A stretch of 64,000 bases of DNA from Acinetobacter sp. ANC 4178 (GCF_004331175.1 NZ_SJOD01000001.1:496001-560000); one strand, 5' to 3'; numbered from the stretch's first letter, positions 34,290 to 44,163 are shown. Notes: generated by a model not told the origin, from the sequence alone. Made by a program: numbers and translations.

Positions 34290-34757
34290 ATGAATAAAAC
34301 TCTGATTGCTACGCTGTTGTGTTGTTGTGCTTTAACCGCCTGCTCCAAACCCACGCAAAACGCAGAATTAAATGCTGCAACAACTGAAGCTCAAGTTGCC
34401 TCTTCAGCCGAAATTGATTCTGCACATAATGCCCAAAATTCTTTAGATTGGGCGGGAGATTATCAGGGCACATTGCCTTGTGCAGACTGCGAAGGCATTA
34501 AGACGTTATTGGTTTTAAATGCCGATTCAACTTATCACTTAACCGAAACATACTTAGGTAAAGGTGATCATAATCCATTTAAATCTGCTGGAAAATTCAG
34601 TTTTGACCAGAACGGCAGTGTCATTACATTGGATAAAAATGGTGATCATCGCAAATACTTTGTTGCAGAAAACCAACTTTATGCACTTGATCAAGAGGGT
34701 AAAAAAATTGAAGGGAACTTAGCTGAACATTACATTTTAAATAAAGACATCCATTAA
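34290..34757 (+). CDS. NlpE N-terminal domain lipoprotein (copper/envelope-stress related)
   Basis: 155 residues with signal peptide and lipobox (LLCCCALTAC, modified Cys near residue 19). A Thr/Ala-rich linker leads to the NlpE_N domain: WAGDYQGTLPCADCEGIKTLLVLNADSTYHLTETYLGKG. The CADC pair is the one found in NlpE, whose E. coli homologue senses surface contact and envelope stress and is linked to copper. Here the protein is shorter, without the C-terminal OB domain of E. coli NlpE. GGGACGAATA precedes the ATG, and a bidirectional terminator follows. Confidence 0.82.
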   Translation: MNKTLIATLLCCCALTACSKPTQNAELNAATTEAQVASSAEIDSAHNAQNSLDWAGDYQGTLPCADCEGIKTLLVLNADSTYHLTETYLGKGDHNPFKSAGKFSFDQNGSVITLDKNGDHRKYFVAENQLYALDQEGKKIEGNLAEHYILNKDIH

Positions 34758-34790
34758 AAATCTTTAATTTTCTCTCAAAAAATTTCCATT

Positions 34791-34819
34791 AAAAAACCCT
34801 GCTTTCGCAGGGTTTTTTT
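34791..34819. terminator. Bidirectional terminator between the NlpE-like gene and aceA
   Basis: AAAAAACCCTGC, loop TTTC, GCAGGGTTTTTTT. The stem is perfect, and A/T runs on both sides suit both convergent genes. Confidence 0.92.
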
Positions 34820-34834
34820 AAATCAAATCGTAGC

Positions 34835-36439
34835 TTAGTGAGCAGCGAATTGGTTCATTGTGTTTTTAGCATCATCGTGCGCTTTAAGAGCGTTGTCACC
34901 AGAGAAGATTTCTTTGTGATCATCACCGATGTCAGAACCCGCCATTGCTTGATGTTTAACACAAGCGATACCACCGCGGATTTCTTTACGTTGTACGCCA
35001 GCAACATAAGCCAACATACCTTCAGAACCGAAGTAACCTTGTGCAAGCTCATGAGTAGAAAGAGCAGCAGTGTGGTAAGTCGGAAGTGTGATCAAGTGAT
35101 GGAACACACCTGCTTCACGAGAAGCATCCGCTTGGAATGTACGTACTTTCTCATCAGCATCAGCAGCTAATTCAGTTGCATCGTACTCAGCGCTCATTAA
35201 TTTAGCACGGTCGTAAGCAGAAACGTCTTTACCTTCAGCAACCCAACGGTCGTAAGCTTGTTGACGGAAGTTTAACGTCCAGTTGAAAGATGGCGAGTTG
35301 TTGTAAACAAGTTTCGCATTTGGAACTGTTTCACGTACACGGTTAACCATGTGAGCGATTTCGTCAACGTTTGGAGTCGCAGTTTCGATCCAAAGAAGGT
35401 CAGCACCATTTTGAAGGCTAGATACACAGTCAAGAACAACACGATCAATTTGTGTGTCAGGACGGAATTGGTATAAACCAGAAGCCAAACGTTTTGGACG
35501 GTGAAGTTTACCATCACGTTTGATTAAGATTTCGTCTTCTTGAGCATCAGCAATGTCAATTTCTACAGTGTCTAAGAAACCGATGTATTGAGAAGCGATG
35601 TCGCCTGGCTCTTTAACCACTGGGATTTTTTGAGTCAAGTCAGCGCCTTCAGAGTCAGTACGCGCAACGATGATACCGTCATCAAGACCCATTTCTAAGA
35701 ATGCATAACGTAATGCATGGATTTTAGAGATGAAGTCTTCGTGTGGAACAGTTACTTTACCAGCTTGGTGACCACATTGTTTCGCGTCAGATACTTGGTT
35801 TTCGATTTGTAGTGCACAAGCACCCGCTTCGATCATTTTCTTAGCAAGTAAGTAAGTCGCTTCTTCGTTACCGAAACCAGCATCGATGTCCGCAATAATT
35901 GGCACAACGTGAGTTTGGAAACCGTCGATTTGAGCAGTAATTTCAGCAGCTTTAGCAGTGTCGCCAGCTTCTTGAGCTTTTTTAAGCGCACGGAATAAAT
36001 CGTTTAATTCTTTTGCATCAGCTTGACGTAAGAAAGTGTAGATTTCTTCGATTAGTGCAGGTACTGAAGTTTTTTCGTGCATAGATTGGTCAGGAAGTGG
36101 ACCAAACTCTGAACGAAGAGCAGCAACCATCCAACCAGAAAGGTAGATGTAACGACGTTCAGTTGTACCGAAGTATTTTTTGTTCGCAATCATTTTTTGT
36201 TGTGCGATAAAACCGTGCCAGCAACCCAAAGACTGAGTGTATTTGCTAGAATCAGCATCATAAGCAGCCATATCACGACGCATAATTGCAGCTGTGTATT
36301 TAGCAATGTCTAAACCAGTTTTGAAACGGTTTTGAATTTGCATACGCGCAGCATCTTCAGGACTGATGTCTGCCCAAGTGCTTCCGAATTTTGCTTTTAA
36401 TTCGCGGATTGCATCAATCGCTGTTTGGTATGTAGTCAT
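34835..36439 (-). CDS. aceA: Isocitrate lyase
   Basis: Glyoxylate-shunt enzyme that splits isocitrate into glyoxylate and succinate, needed on acetate or fatty acids. 534 residues, i.e. the longer ICL form (E. coli has ~434). The catalytic loop reads QCGHQAGKV (Cys in the KXCGH motif). Mg/substrate blocks include PIIADIDAGFGNEEATY, IVARTDSEGADLTQKI and LWIETATPNVDEIA. TACAGGAAAATATC precedes the start. It is monocistronic, with a long AT-rich upstream region. Malate synthase is not in this window. Confidence 0.95.
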   Translation of the reverse strand: MTTYQTAIDAIRELKAKFGSTWADISPEDAARMQIQNRFKTGLDIAKYTAAIMRRDMAAYDADSSKYTQSLGCWHGFIAQQKMIANKKYFGTTERRYIYLSGWMVAALRSEFGPLPDQSMHEKTSVPALIEEIYTFLRQADAKELNDLFRALKKAQEAGDTAKAAEITAQIDGFQTHVVPIIADIDAGFGNEEATYLLAKKMIEAGACALQIENQVSDAKQCGHQAGKVTVPHEDFISKIHALRYAFLEMGLDDGIIVARTDSEGADLTQKIPVVKEPGDIASQYIGFLDTVEIDIADAQEDEILIKRDGKLHRPKRLASGLYQFRPDTQIDRVVLDCVSSLQNGADLLWIETATPNVDEIAHMVNRVRETVPNAKLVYNNSPSFNWTLNFRQQAYDRWVAEGKDVSAYDRAKLMSAEYDATELAADADEKVRTFQADASREAGVFHHLITLPTYHTAALSTHELAQGYFGSEGMLAYVAGVQRKEIRGGIACVKHQAMAGSDIGDDHKEIFSGDNALKAHDDAKNTMNQFAAH

Positions 36440-37083
36440 GATATTTTCCTGTAATAATATTAGGATTTCATCAATTGAAGCACTAGAATCTGAATAATGA
36501 TTTTTGTTCAGATTTACTGCACTTCATTAGGATGAATACAGATTAGATTGAGTTGTAAAATTAATCCAATATTCTCAAGTAATTTTCGGTATTTTTTAAA
36601 AAAATATATAGATCAAAGTCGTATTATAAGTAAATTGGTATATTTTAAATTACTGTTATTTATATACTTATTTAATTTTTAAAATAATATGATTTCTTAC
36701 AAATTGGGCAATTTGATTAAAAAATAAGCATTAGACTTAAGTCTTGCATCCCTCGCTTTTAACTATTTTTGCTTAATTTTAGCTATTTTATTTTGCAATT
36801 TTAAGCTTAAACATTTAAATACATTTGTATAAAATATAAACTTCATTACTCCCTATTTAGTAATTCTTTAAGTCGTAAAAACATAAACTCTACGCATTCA
36901 CTCAGAATTACGATTTCTTGGTTTTTAAGGCTTTTAACTTTTATTTTTAGTCTTTTTCCTTTACTATTCATTCGCAATTCGTTTCACCTCCCGCTAGCTT
37001 TTTTCATCATATTTTCTACACAAGCCTTGTCGCTTATGGCATAATCAACATAATTTCATAAGTTTATTCTTGGTATTTATTTT
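36440..37083. other. Long AT-rich divergent intergenic region (aceA / LysR regulator)
   Basis: 644 bases with no gene, tRNA or terminator that I can support. The composition looks close to three quarters A+T by eye. A 12-base palindrome AGACTTAAGTCT lies at 36733-36744, and CAGATT repeats near 36487-36545. Control sites for aceA and for the LysR gene are expected here. Confidence 0.6.
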
Positions 37084-38073
37084 ATGAATCTGGAGCGGGT
37101 CGACCTTAATTTACTCATTTATCTTGATGTATTATTGCGTGAAAAAAACGTCACGCGCGCAGCAGAACAATTGGGCGTTACCCAACCTGCAATGAGTAAC
37201 ATCTTACGTCGTCTTCGTAATCTCTTTAATGACCCTCTATTGATTCGTTCTTCCGAAGGGATGACACCGACCGAACGTGCGCTTGAATTACAGCCACGAA
37301 TTCGCGATGCGCTGTCAGATCTTTCCATGATTTTGGAACCACGTACAGAGTTCCGTCCGTATACATCTAATCGTGTTTTTCGCATCATGACTTCGGACTA
37401 TGCCGAAGCGACGTTAGTTCCTCGTTTAGTGAAAGCATTACGTTCAGAAGCGCCGAATGTTGTTTTAGACTTTCTTACCCCGAGTGACGTGTCCTATCGT
37501 GATATGGAACAAGGTAAAGTTGATTTAGCGATTAACCGATTCAATGAAATTCCACAAAGTTTTCATCAAGTTTTAGTATGGCGTGACAGTTTTTCGTGCT
37601 TATTGAATGGCAAGCACCCTGCTGCATCAAATTTAAACTTAAAAAGCTATCTTGATGCGCAACATATTTGGGTGTCGAAAACAGGTATGGGCGTAGGTTT
37701 TGGGGTAAATCCAGAAAAACAAGCTGGCTTAGGTTGGATTGATCAAGCATTAGAACGTATCGGCCAAAAGCGTAAAATTTCTGTTTTTACACGCCATTAT
37801 CAAATGCCGGCACTATTAGCATCAAATGTCGATTTGATTGCCACTTTGCCAACCCGTATTGCGCGTCTACAAGCCAAAAGCCAACAGTTACTGATCAAAG
37901 ATCCGCCATTCTACATTCCTGAATTTGAGTTAAAAATGGCATGGTGTCCTTTGTTACATCATCATCCAGCACACCGTTGGTTACGCCAGTTAATTTTATA
38001 TGTTGCTCGTCAAATGATCGAAGAAGAAAATCGTGAATTTTTATTAAATAACTCACAATTTTCACATTATTAA
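37084..38073 (+). CDS. LysR-type transcriptional regulator (NodD-like effector domain)
   Basis: 329 residues. The N-terminal HTH is VDLNLLIYLDVLLREKNVTRAAEQLGVTQPAMSNILRRLRN, followed by DPLLIRSSEGMTPTERA, a form shared with NodD/SyrM/NahR-type regulators. The effector domain begins NRVFRIMTSDYAEATLVPRL. The inducer and target are not evident. It stands divergent from aceA across 644 bases, so control of aceA is possible but unproven. The ATG has no strong ribosome site (TTTATTTTATG). Confidence 0.8.
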   Translation: MNLERVDLNLLIYLDVLLREKNVTRAAEQLGVTQPAMSNILRRLRNLFNDPLLIRSSEGMTPTERALELQPRIRDALSDLSMILEPRTEFRPYTSNRVFRIMTSDYAEATLVPRLVKALRSEAPNVVLDFLTPSDVSYRDMEQGKVDLAINRFNEIPQSFHQVLVWRDSFSCLLNGKHPAASNLNLKSYLDAQHIWVSKTGMGVGFGVNPEKQAGLGWIDQALERIGQKRKISVFTRHYQMPALLASNVDLIATLPTRIARLQAKSQQLLIKDPPFYIPEFELKMAWCPLLHHHPAHRWLRQLILYVARQMIEEENREFLLNNSQFSHY

Positions 38074-38202
38074 TTAGATTTTTCTTAAATTCTTCTTTTT
38101 TAAGATTATACTGTTAGCACTTCGGGCATAATTCAATTATTCCCCTAGTGCTTTTTTGTGTTAAAAATATTTCATAATAATGATGATCCGCAGGTGGATT
38201 TC

Positions 38203-39531
38203 GTGAGTCTCTTCCAGAATATTATAATCATCGCACTTCTGATTACAGGGGCGGGATTTCTGTCTCTGACTGAAATTGCGCTTGCAGGTGCGCGCAAAGT
38301 CAAATTGAAAATTCTGGCTGAAGCTGGCGAAGAGCGAGCGCAGAAAGTCTTAGATTTACAGGAAAATTCTGCAGATTTTTTTGCAGCCTCCCAAATTGGT
38401 CTCAATGCAGTCGCAATTTTGGGCGGTATTTTAGGTGAAGGAGCATTTCGACCTTACTTCCTGAGTTTTGTGTCTCGTTTTTATTCAGGTGCTTGGGCGG
38501 AAAGCATAAGCTTCGCACTTTCGTTCACCTTAGTGACATCGCTATTCATTCTATTTGCCGATTTAATGCCGAAACGTTTGGCGATGATTGCACCCGAAAA
38601 AATCTCGATTGCCGTCATTAACCCCATTCAAGTCTTTATTAAAGTGTGCAAACCTTTGGCTTGGATCATTAATACCTTAGCCAACCTACTCTTCCGTTTG
38701 TTCAAAGTGAATACCATACGTGACGACAATATCACCTTTGATGATATTTCTGCGGTCATGGATGCAGGTGCCCAAGCTGGTGTGTTATTAAAGCAAGAAC
38801 ATCACTTTATTGAGAATGTGCTTGAACTTGAAGAACGTAATGTTCCCTCGAGTATGACCACACGTGAAAATGTTATTTATTTCACTTTAAGTGAAGCGGA
38901 AGACAGCATTCGACAAAAACTGGCTGAATATCCTTACTCCAAATTTTTGGTGTGTAATGGGAATATTGATCAAGTGATTGGCTATGTCGATGCCAAAGAT
39001 ATATTAGTCCGCATTTTAAATAACCAAAAAATCAATCAACTCAACGAGTCGACTATTCGTAATGTGCTCACCATTCCAGACACCTTAACGCTTTCGGAAG
39101 TACTTGATCGATTCCGTTCGAGTAAAGAAAAGTTTGCCGTCGTGATTAACGAGTATGCGCTGGTTGTGGGTGTCATTACCCTCTCTGATATTATGATTAC
39201 AGTCATGGGAGACTGGGTTACCCCGATTGAAGCAGAGCAACAAATTATTAAACGTGACGATAACTCATGGCTCATTGATGGTGGCACCCCAATTGAGGAT
39301 ATGAAACACGCTCTCGAAATTGACGAAATGCCTGATGAGGAAAATTATGAGACGCTGGCTGGCTTTATGATGTTTCGCTTACGTAAAATTCCACGCCCTG
39401 CAGATGTGGTGATTTTTGGTGGTTATAAGTTTGAAGTGGTCGATGTCGATCATTTTAAAATTGACCAATTGTTAGTGACTCGTCTACTGCCAGAACCTAA
39501 AGATTCTAATGACACGGAACCTCAAGAATAA
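38203..39531 (+). CDS. CNNM/UPF0053-CBS-CorC family transporter (hemolysin-like)
   Basis: About 442 residues if started at the GTG at 38203, with CAGGTGG 5 bases upstream; a GTG at 38158 extends it by 15 residues with a weaker context. The N-terminal CNNM/DUF21 domain (~170 residues) has three or four helices and the motif LTEIALAGARKVKLK, with SQIGLNAVAILGGILGEG. Two CBS repeats (~200-320; TTRENVIYFTLSEAEDSI, LTIPDTLTLSEVLDRF) and a C-terminal transporter-associated domain (YETLAGFMMFRLRKIPRPADVVIFGGYKFEVVDVD) follow. Relatives such as YfjD, CorC and PaeA move divalent cations or polyamines. A strong terminator follows. Confidence 0.87.
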   Translation: MSLFQNIIIIALLITGAGFLSLTEIALAGARKVKLKILAEAGEERAQKVLDLQENSADFFAASQIGLNAVAILGGILGEGAFRPYFLSFVSRFYSGAWAESISFALSFTLVTSLFILFADLMPKRLAMIAPEKISIAVINPIQVFIKVCKPLAWIINTLANLLFRLFKVNTIRDDNITFDDISAVMDAGAQAGVLLKQEHHFIENVLELEERNVPSSMTTRENVIYFTLSEAEDSIRQKLAEYPYSKFLVCNGNIDQVIGYVDAKDILVRILNNQKINQLNESTIRNVLTIPDTLTLSEVLDRFRSSKEKFAVVINEYALVVGVITLSDIMITVMGDWVTPIEAEQQIIKRDDNSWLIDGGTPIEDMKHALEIDEMPDEENYETLAGFMMFRLRKIPRPADVVIFGGYKFEVVDVDHFKIDQLLVTRLLPEPKDSNDTEPQE

Positions 39532-39555
39532 AGGTTCAGCTATTTCTTACTTTCT

Positions 39556-39587
39556 AAGCCTTGCACATCCTGCAAGGCTTTTTTTGC
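39556..39587 (+). terminator. Terminator after the CNNM transporter gene
   Basis: AAGCCTTGCA, loop CATCC, TGCAAGGCTT, then a T-run. The stem is 10 bp. Confidence 0.92.
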
Positions 39588-39771
39588 ACCAAATTCATGC
39601 AAATCCATACCAATTTGGTACTCTGACATACTTTATCGATATATATTATTTATTAGAAAAATAGAATAAAAAATACCATTTGTTAAATAATATTTATAAA
39701 TCATCATTATTTTAATACTATCAGTTTCACTCAAATATTAAATAAAACCATCACACTCAAAGGACTGATCC

Positions 39772-41112
39772 ATGCTGACTATCTTAGGCTTGGGCATGAT
39801 TATTTGCTTTATGTATTTAATCATGTCCAAACGTTTGAGCGCTCTTGTCGCTTTAACTTTAATTCCAATTCTTTTTGCACTCATTACGTATGCTTTAAGC
39901 TTTTTTGTTGACAGTCTAGCAGGATTTAATATTTCAGAATTAGGCAACATGATGATGGAGGGAATCAAGAAACTTGCCCCGACAGGTGTCATGCTGTTAT
40001 TCGCTATTCTTTATTTTGCCATCATGATTGATACAGGCTTGTTTGATCCATCGGTGAAATGGATTTTAAAACAAGTCAAAGGCGATCCGCTAAAAGTGAC
40101 TTTAGGGACAATTACACTTACCTTGATTGTGTCATTAGACGGTGATGGTTCAACGACTTATATGATCTGTGTCGCTGCAATGCTTCCCTTGTATAAACGT
40201 ATTGGCATGAGCCCTTTGATTATGGCGTGCTTAATGATGCTTGCCAGCGGCATCATGAATTTAACACCATGGGGTGGACCAACGGCGCGTGCTGCAACGG
40301 CACTACATGTAGACCCGAATGATGTATTCGTGCCTATGTTATTTCCAATGTTTGTCGCAATTATCTGGCTATATTTCTTAGGTTTTATGTATGGACGCAT
40401 GGAACGTAAACGTATTGGAATTGTTGAGTTAGATATTAGTCATGGTGATAATATTCAAATCTCTCAAGTCCCTGAAGCAAACCGTCATCATCTGCGTGTC
40501 TTTAATGCGGTGTTAACACTAGGGCTCATGATCGCCTTAGTTATGGGTATTTTACCTGCACCAATTTTGTTTATGGTGGCTTTGTGTATTGCGTTGATTG
40601 TGAATTATCCAGATTTAGATATGCAAAAGCGCTTGGTTGGTAATCACTCTGCAAGCGCATTGGCCGTGGTCGGTATTATTTTTGCCGCAGGTATATTCAC
40701 AGGTATTCTTTCAGGCACTGGCATGGTGGATGCAATGTCTAAGCAATTGGTGGCCATTATTCCTGAAAGCATGGGACCTTATTTGGCACCGATTACCGCA
40801 ATCATTAGTATGCCTTTGACCTTTTTTATGTCAAACGATGCATTCTATTTCGGTGTCTTACCTGTGCTGTCTGAAGCCGCTGGGCATTATGGTATTACTC
40901 CAGTAGAGATGGCACGCGCCTCAATCGTTGGACAACCTGTACATCTATTATCACCTTTGGTTCCATCGACTTATTTACTGTGTGGGCTGGCAGGAATCAA
41001 TTTTGGTGAACACCAAGAGTTCACAATTAAGTGGGCTGTTATTACTTGCTTAGTGATGCTGGTCACCGCTGTAATTTTTGGAATATTCCCACTTTATTCA
41101 ACACTTGGGTAA
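39772..41112 (+). CDS. CitMHS-family citrate transporter
   Basis: 446-residue inner-membrane carrier with about 11-12 hydrophobic segments. CitMHS features are the N-terminal LTILGLGMIICFMYLIMSKRLSALVAL, TLTLIVSLDGDGSTTYMIC, MNLTPWGGPTARAATAL and FFMSNDAFYFGVLPVLSEAA. Members of this family import citrate complexed with Mg2+ or Ca2+ using protons. AGGACTGATCC precedes the ATG. It is a single gene ending in a terminator. With aceA and maeB nearby it fits a lifestyle on organic acids, but they are not co-transcribed. Confidence 0.9.
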   Translation: MLTILGLGMIICFMYLIMSKRLSALVALTLIPILFALITYALSFFVDSLAGFNISELGNMMMEGIKKLAPTGVMLLFAILYFAIMIDTGLFDPSVKWILKQVKGDPLKVTLGTITLTLIVSLDGDGSTTYMICVAAMLPLYKRIGMSPLIMACLMMLASGIMNLTPWGGPTARAATALHVDPNDVFVPMLFPMFVAIIWLYFLGFMYGRMERKRIGIVELDISHGDNIQISQVPEANRHHLRVFNAVLTLGLMIALVMGILPAPILFMVALCIALIVNYPDLDMQKRLVGNHSASALAVVGIIFAAGIFTGILSGTGMVDAMSKQLVAIIPESMGPYLAPITAIISMPLTFFMSNDAFYFGVLPVLSEAAGHYGITPVEMARASIVGQPVHLLSPLVPSTYLLCGLAGINFGEHQEFTIKWAVITCLVMLVTAVIFGIFPLYSTLG

Positions 41113-41119
41113 AACTACT

Positions 41120-41156
41120 CAAAAAAAAAGAGCATCTCATGGTGCTCTTTTTTGTT
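41120..41156. terminator. Terminator after the CitMHS gene
   Basis: AAAGAGCA, loop TCTCATGG, TGCTCTTT with long A- and T-runs on either side. It can also stop the unknown gene on the minus strand. Confidence 0.88.
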
Positions 41157-41175
41157 TTGATGGCTTATTAAAAGA

Positions 41176-41682
41176 TTAATACTTTTCTAATAAAGCCTCT
41201 AATACAGCTTGATAGTGAATCAAAATATCATCTTCTAGAATTTTGTAGGCATTATCGAATTGCACCATTGGCCAACCCTGTTTCCAGAATGGGAAAATAT
41301 TGTGCAAATCTTCTGTCACCATCGCTTCTTCACGGGTAATTGCTTGTGCAATTTGTGCCAAAACTTGTGCCGTTTCAGCACCATCAATGGCTAAATAATC
41401 AATCCCTTGCGCTTTTAAAATACGAATACGATCTTTTTTATAACGAATCTTTTTCGCTTGAGTTGAATTTAAATGTAAAGCCAACGTTACTGCTTCAACA
41501 AAATTTTCTTCAAAAGCTTGGTGTAATGCTACTAAAGCCTGTTTATGTGCTTCCTGACGTCCAGCCTTGCCTCCATCACGAATGATTTGATTGGCTTCAA
41601 CATTGAGTTTATCGTTTTTCATAGACTTTAAGATGTCTAAAATCTCGATATCACTTAATTGCTCAGGAGATTGTTCAGTCAT
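41176..41682 (-). CDS. Conserved-looking cytoplasmic protein, function unknown
   Basis: 168 residues, no signal peptide or membrane helix. The N-terminus is acidic (MTEQSPEQLSDIEILDILKSM). The middle is helical and basic (NSTQAKKIRYKKDRIRILKAQGIDYLAI), and the end is IFPFWKQGWPMVQFDNAYKILEDDI. I do not recognise a family. Good coding signs are the length, balanced composition and a normal ATG. It precedes the terminator shared with the citrate transporter gene; the next gene on the same strand begins 160 bases upstream. Confidence 0.7.
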   Translation of the reverse strand: MTEQSPEQLSDIEILDILKSMKNDKLNVEANQIIRDGGKAGRQEAHKQALVALHQAFEENFVEAVTLALHLNSTQAKKIRYKKDRIRILKAQGIDYLAIDGAETAQVLAQIAQAITREEAMVTEDLHNIFPFWKQGWPMVQFDNAYKILEDDILIHYQAVLEALLEKY

Positions 41683-41841
41683 GCACTGCTCATTTACATT
41701 AAAAGGAATCCACTATTCTCGCATATTTCCAACATAAAAAGCAGTCTTTACTTCATGCTCAGATATGAACATGAAGATAAGCTTCAATATATGCTCATTT
41801 CGCTATATTCAAGCTTACTTCACGATCAATAACTCGATAGG

Positions 41842-42834
41842 TTAAATTACTTCAACCACAATTTTACCAATATGCTCACCTGTATCCATAGCACGATGTG
41901 CATCTTGAATTTGATCAAATTTAAATGTTTTGTAAATCATAGGAATGCACTGACCTTGCTCTAATAACGGCCAAACATGCTCTTGTAAACCTTGGCTAAT
42001 TTCTGCTTTCTCAGCCGTATTACGCGCACGCATGGTCGAGCCTGTAATGGTCAAACGCTTCATCATAATTTGCCCGAGTTTGACTTCTTTGGCTTTTGCA
42101 CCACCAAGGAAAGCGATATAAACCAAACGACCATCTTTACGTAATAAGTTCAGGTTTTGTTCGAGATAAGGTGCACCCACGATATCTAGAATGACATCAA
42201 CCCCTGCCTGATCTGTCTTTTCCAGAATATAGCTTTCGAAATTTTGTGTTTTATAATTGATTGCATCTGTTAAATGAGCAATGGCTTGAACTTTTTCATC
42301 TGAGCCTACAGTTGCAAAGGTTTTAAGCCCCAATGCATTACAAAGCATTAATGCCGTGGTTCCAATACCACTGGTACCACCATGAATGAGCACCGTTTCC
42401 CCAGCTTTGGCTTTCCCCATTTGAAACACATTAGCCCATACAGTGAAAAATGTTTCAGGAATGGCCGCAGCCTGCACATAGCTCAAACCTGTTGGAATGT
42501 TTAAAGTTTGGCTTTCAGGTACAACACAATATTCGGCGTAACCACCACCATTGGTTAAACCACATACTTGATCACCGACTTTAAACTTCTGAACATCAGA
42601 TCCAACAGCAACGACTTCACCCGCAACTTCCAAACCTGGCACAGGGGTCACGCCTTTCGGCATTGGGTATAAACCTTGACGCTGTAAAATATCTGGACGA
42701 TTCAGTCCAAAAGCATGGACCTGAACCAGCACTTCATCGGCTTTGGGTTCTGGTACAACTGTTTGCTCAATGGCTAATTTTTCTGGTCCACCGACTTCAG
42801 TAATCACTACCTGATGCATCATTGGATTTGTCAT
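41842..42834 (-). CDS. NAD(P)H:quinone oxidoreductase, PIG3/zinc-independent MDR family
   Basis: 330-residue medium-chain dehydrogenase/reductase. N-terminal MHQVVITEVGGPEKLAIEQTVVPEP, the substrate block HAFGLNRPDILQRQGLYPMPKGVTPVPGLEVAGEVVAVG, and the NADPH motif ETVLIHGGTSGIGTTALMLCNALG are typical of TP53I3/PIG3-like quinone reductases, which need no zinc. Start could be the ATG at 42834 or the ATG four codons later. It lies before the degS-like gene on the same strand but is separated from it by a terminator. Confidence 0.87.
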   Translation of the reverse strand: MTNPMMHQVVITEVGGPEKLAIEQTVVPEPKADEVLVQVHAFGLNRPDILQRQGLYPMPKGVTPVPGLEVAGEVVAVGSDVQKFKVGDQVCGLTNGGGYAEYCVVPESQTLNIPTGLSYVQAAAIPETFFTVWANVFQMGKAKAGETVLIHGGTSGIGTTALMLCNALGLKTFATVGSDEKVQAIAHLTDAINYKTQNFESYILEKTDQAGVDVILDIVGAPYLEQNLNLLRKDGRLVYIAFLGGAKAKEVKLGQIMMKRLTITGSTMRARNTAEKAEISQGLQEHVWPLLEQGQCIPMIYKTFKFDQIQDAHRAMDTGEHIGKIVVEVI

Positions 42835-42942
42835 GATGTTTCCCTATATTGCTTTATATTTTCATGCTGTATTTGACCACAAACATTTCAATCAATGAAG
42901 TCAAACGTCCTCATCAATTCGCCTAAGTGAGTTTGCTCTAGC

Positions 42943-42976
42943 TATAAAAAAGCCCCTTTTCAGGAGCTTGTTTTAA
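42943..42976 (-). terminator. Terminator of the DegS-like protease gene
   Basis: On the minus strand AAGCTCCT, loop GAAA, AGGGGCTT pairs with one G-U, followed by a T-run. It ends the protease transcript before the quinone reductase gene. Confidence 0.82.
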
Positions 42977-42981
42977 AAACT

Positions 42982-44163
42982 TTATCTTTGCGGCAATGGA
43001 ATATATTGTGAATCCGAATTTTGAACTTTACGCTCTCCAACCAACACATCCAGACTTAATGCTTTATCACCACGTTGGACTTGAATTTTGACAGTACTAT
43101 TCGGTGCTTGTAATGCCACATAATTAATCAAATGCGATGCTGAGGTAATTTTTTCCTCATTCACTTGCGTAATTTTATCGCCTTTTAATAATCCTGCTTG
43201 CGCAGCTGGTCCATTTTTCAGCACGTCCGCAACAACCACACCCGCTTGTTTCGGTGCCATAATGTTTTCTTGCTGTACAGGCATTAAACTAATACCCAAC
43301 CAACCACGAACCACACGACCATCTTTCAATATTGAATTGAGCACTTGCTGACAGACTTTTGCGGGAATCGCAAAACCAATACCTAATGAGCCACCTGATT
43401 GCGAGAAAATAGCAGTATTGACCCCGATCAAGTTACCAGCCACATCAATCAAGGCTCCCCCTGAATTACCAGGATTAATCGCTGCATCGGTCTGAATAAA
43501 GTCTTCATAAGTGTTAATACCTAAATCTGAACGTCCTGTTGCGGAGATAATCCCTTGCGTCACCGTTTGCCCCACACCAAATGGGTTACCAATTGCAAGT
43601 ACAACATCTCCCACTTCATTACCACTCAGCTTAAAGGGTAATACTGGCAATTTATCCAACTCAATTTTAATCACAGCTAAATCAGTATCAGGGTCAGTAC
43701 CAATAATTTTAGCAGCCGCACGTCGCCCATCTTGTAATGCAACAATAATTTGATCCGCCTGAGAAACCACATGATTATTGGTTAATATATAACCATCAGG
43801 ACGAACAATAACTCCAGATCCCAGACTATTTTCATTTTGTTCAGGATTTAATTGTTCTGGAATTTGGTTGCCAAAAAACTCTTTAAATGCTGGATCATTC
43901 ATGAGCGGGTGATCAAGTTGTTTAACTTTCTGTGTGGTAAAAATATTGACCACCGCTGGTGCAGCAACTTTTACCGCAGCACTATAAGACACCACCCCAC
44001 CCGCTCTGGACGTATCAATCAGCGGTTCAACTTTTTCAGCAGGCATTTTTACGCCATCAGGAGCAACAGTCGCTTTTGGTTTTTGGTATTGTTGCCATGC
44101 AATAAAACCAATAATGACAATAATGAGTAACACCCAAGGTAACCATGTAAAGGTCCGACGCAC
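42982..44163 (-). CDS. degS: DegS/HtrA-family periplasmic serine protease
   Basis: 393 residues starting with GTG. An N-terminal membrane anchor (WLPWVLLIIVIIGFIAW) places the protease in the periplasm. The trypsin-like domain has the triad in YILTNNHVVS (His131), DPDTDLAVIK (Asp) and INPGNSGGAL (Ser). One PDZ domain (KNGPAAQAGLLKGDKITQVNEEKI) follows. One PDZ plus anchor is the DegS/AlgW layout, where the enzyme cuts an anti-sigma factor under envelope stress. The final residues are Gln-rich. An rpoE/mucA-type partner is not in this window, so the role is by family only. Confidence 0.85.
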   Translation of the reverse strand: MRRTFTWLPWVLLIIVIIGFIAWQQYQKPKATVAPDGVKMPAEKVEPLIDTSRAGGVVSYSAAVKVAAPAVVNIFTTQKVKQLDHPLMNDPAFKEFFGNQIPEQLNPEQNENSLGSGVIVRPDGYILTNNHVVSQADQIIVALQDGRRAAAKIIGTDPDTDLAVIKIELDKLPVLPFKLSGNEVGDVVLAIGNPFGVGQTVTQGIISATGRSDLGINTYEDFIQTDAAINPGNSGGALIDVAGNLIGVNTAIFSQSGGSLGIGFAIPAKVCQQVLNSILKDGRVVRGWLGISLMPVQQENIMAPKQAGVVVADVLKNGPAAQAGLLKGDKITQVNEEKITSASHLINYVALQAPNSTVKIQVQRGDKALSLDVLVGERKVQNSDSQYIPLPQR

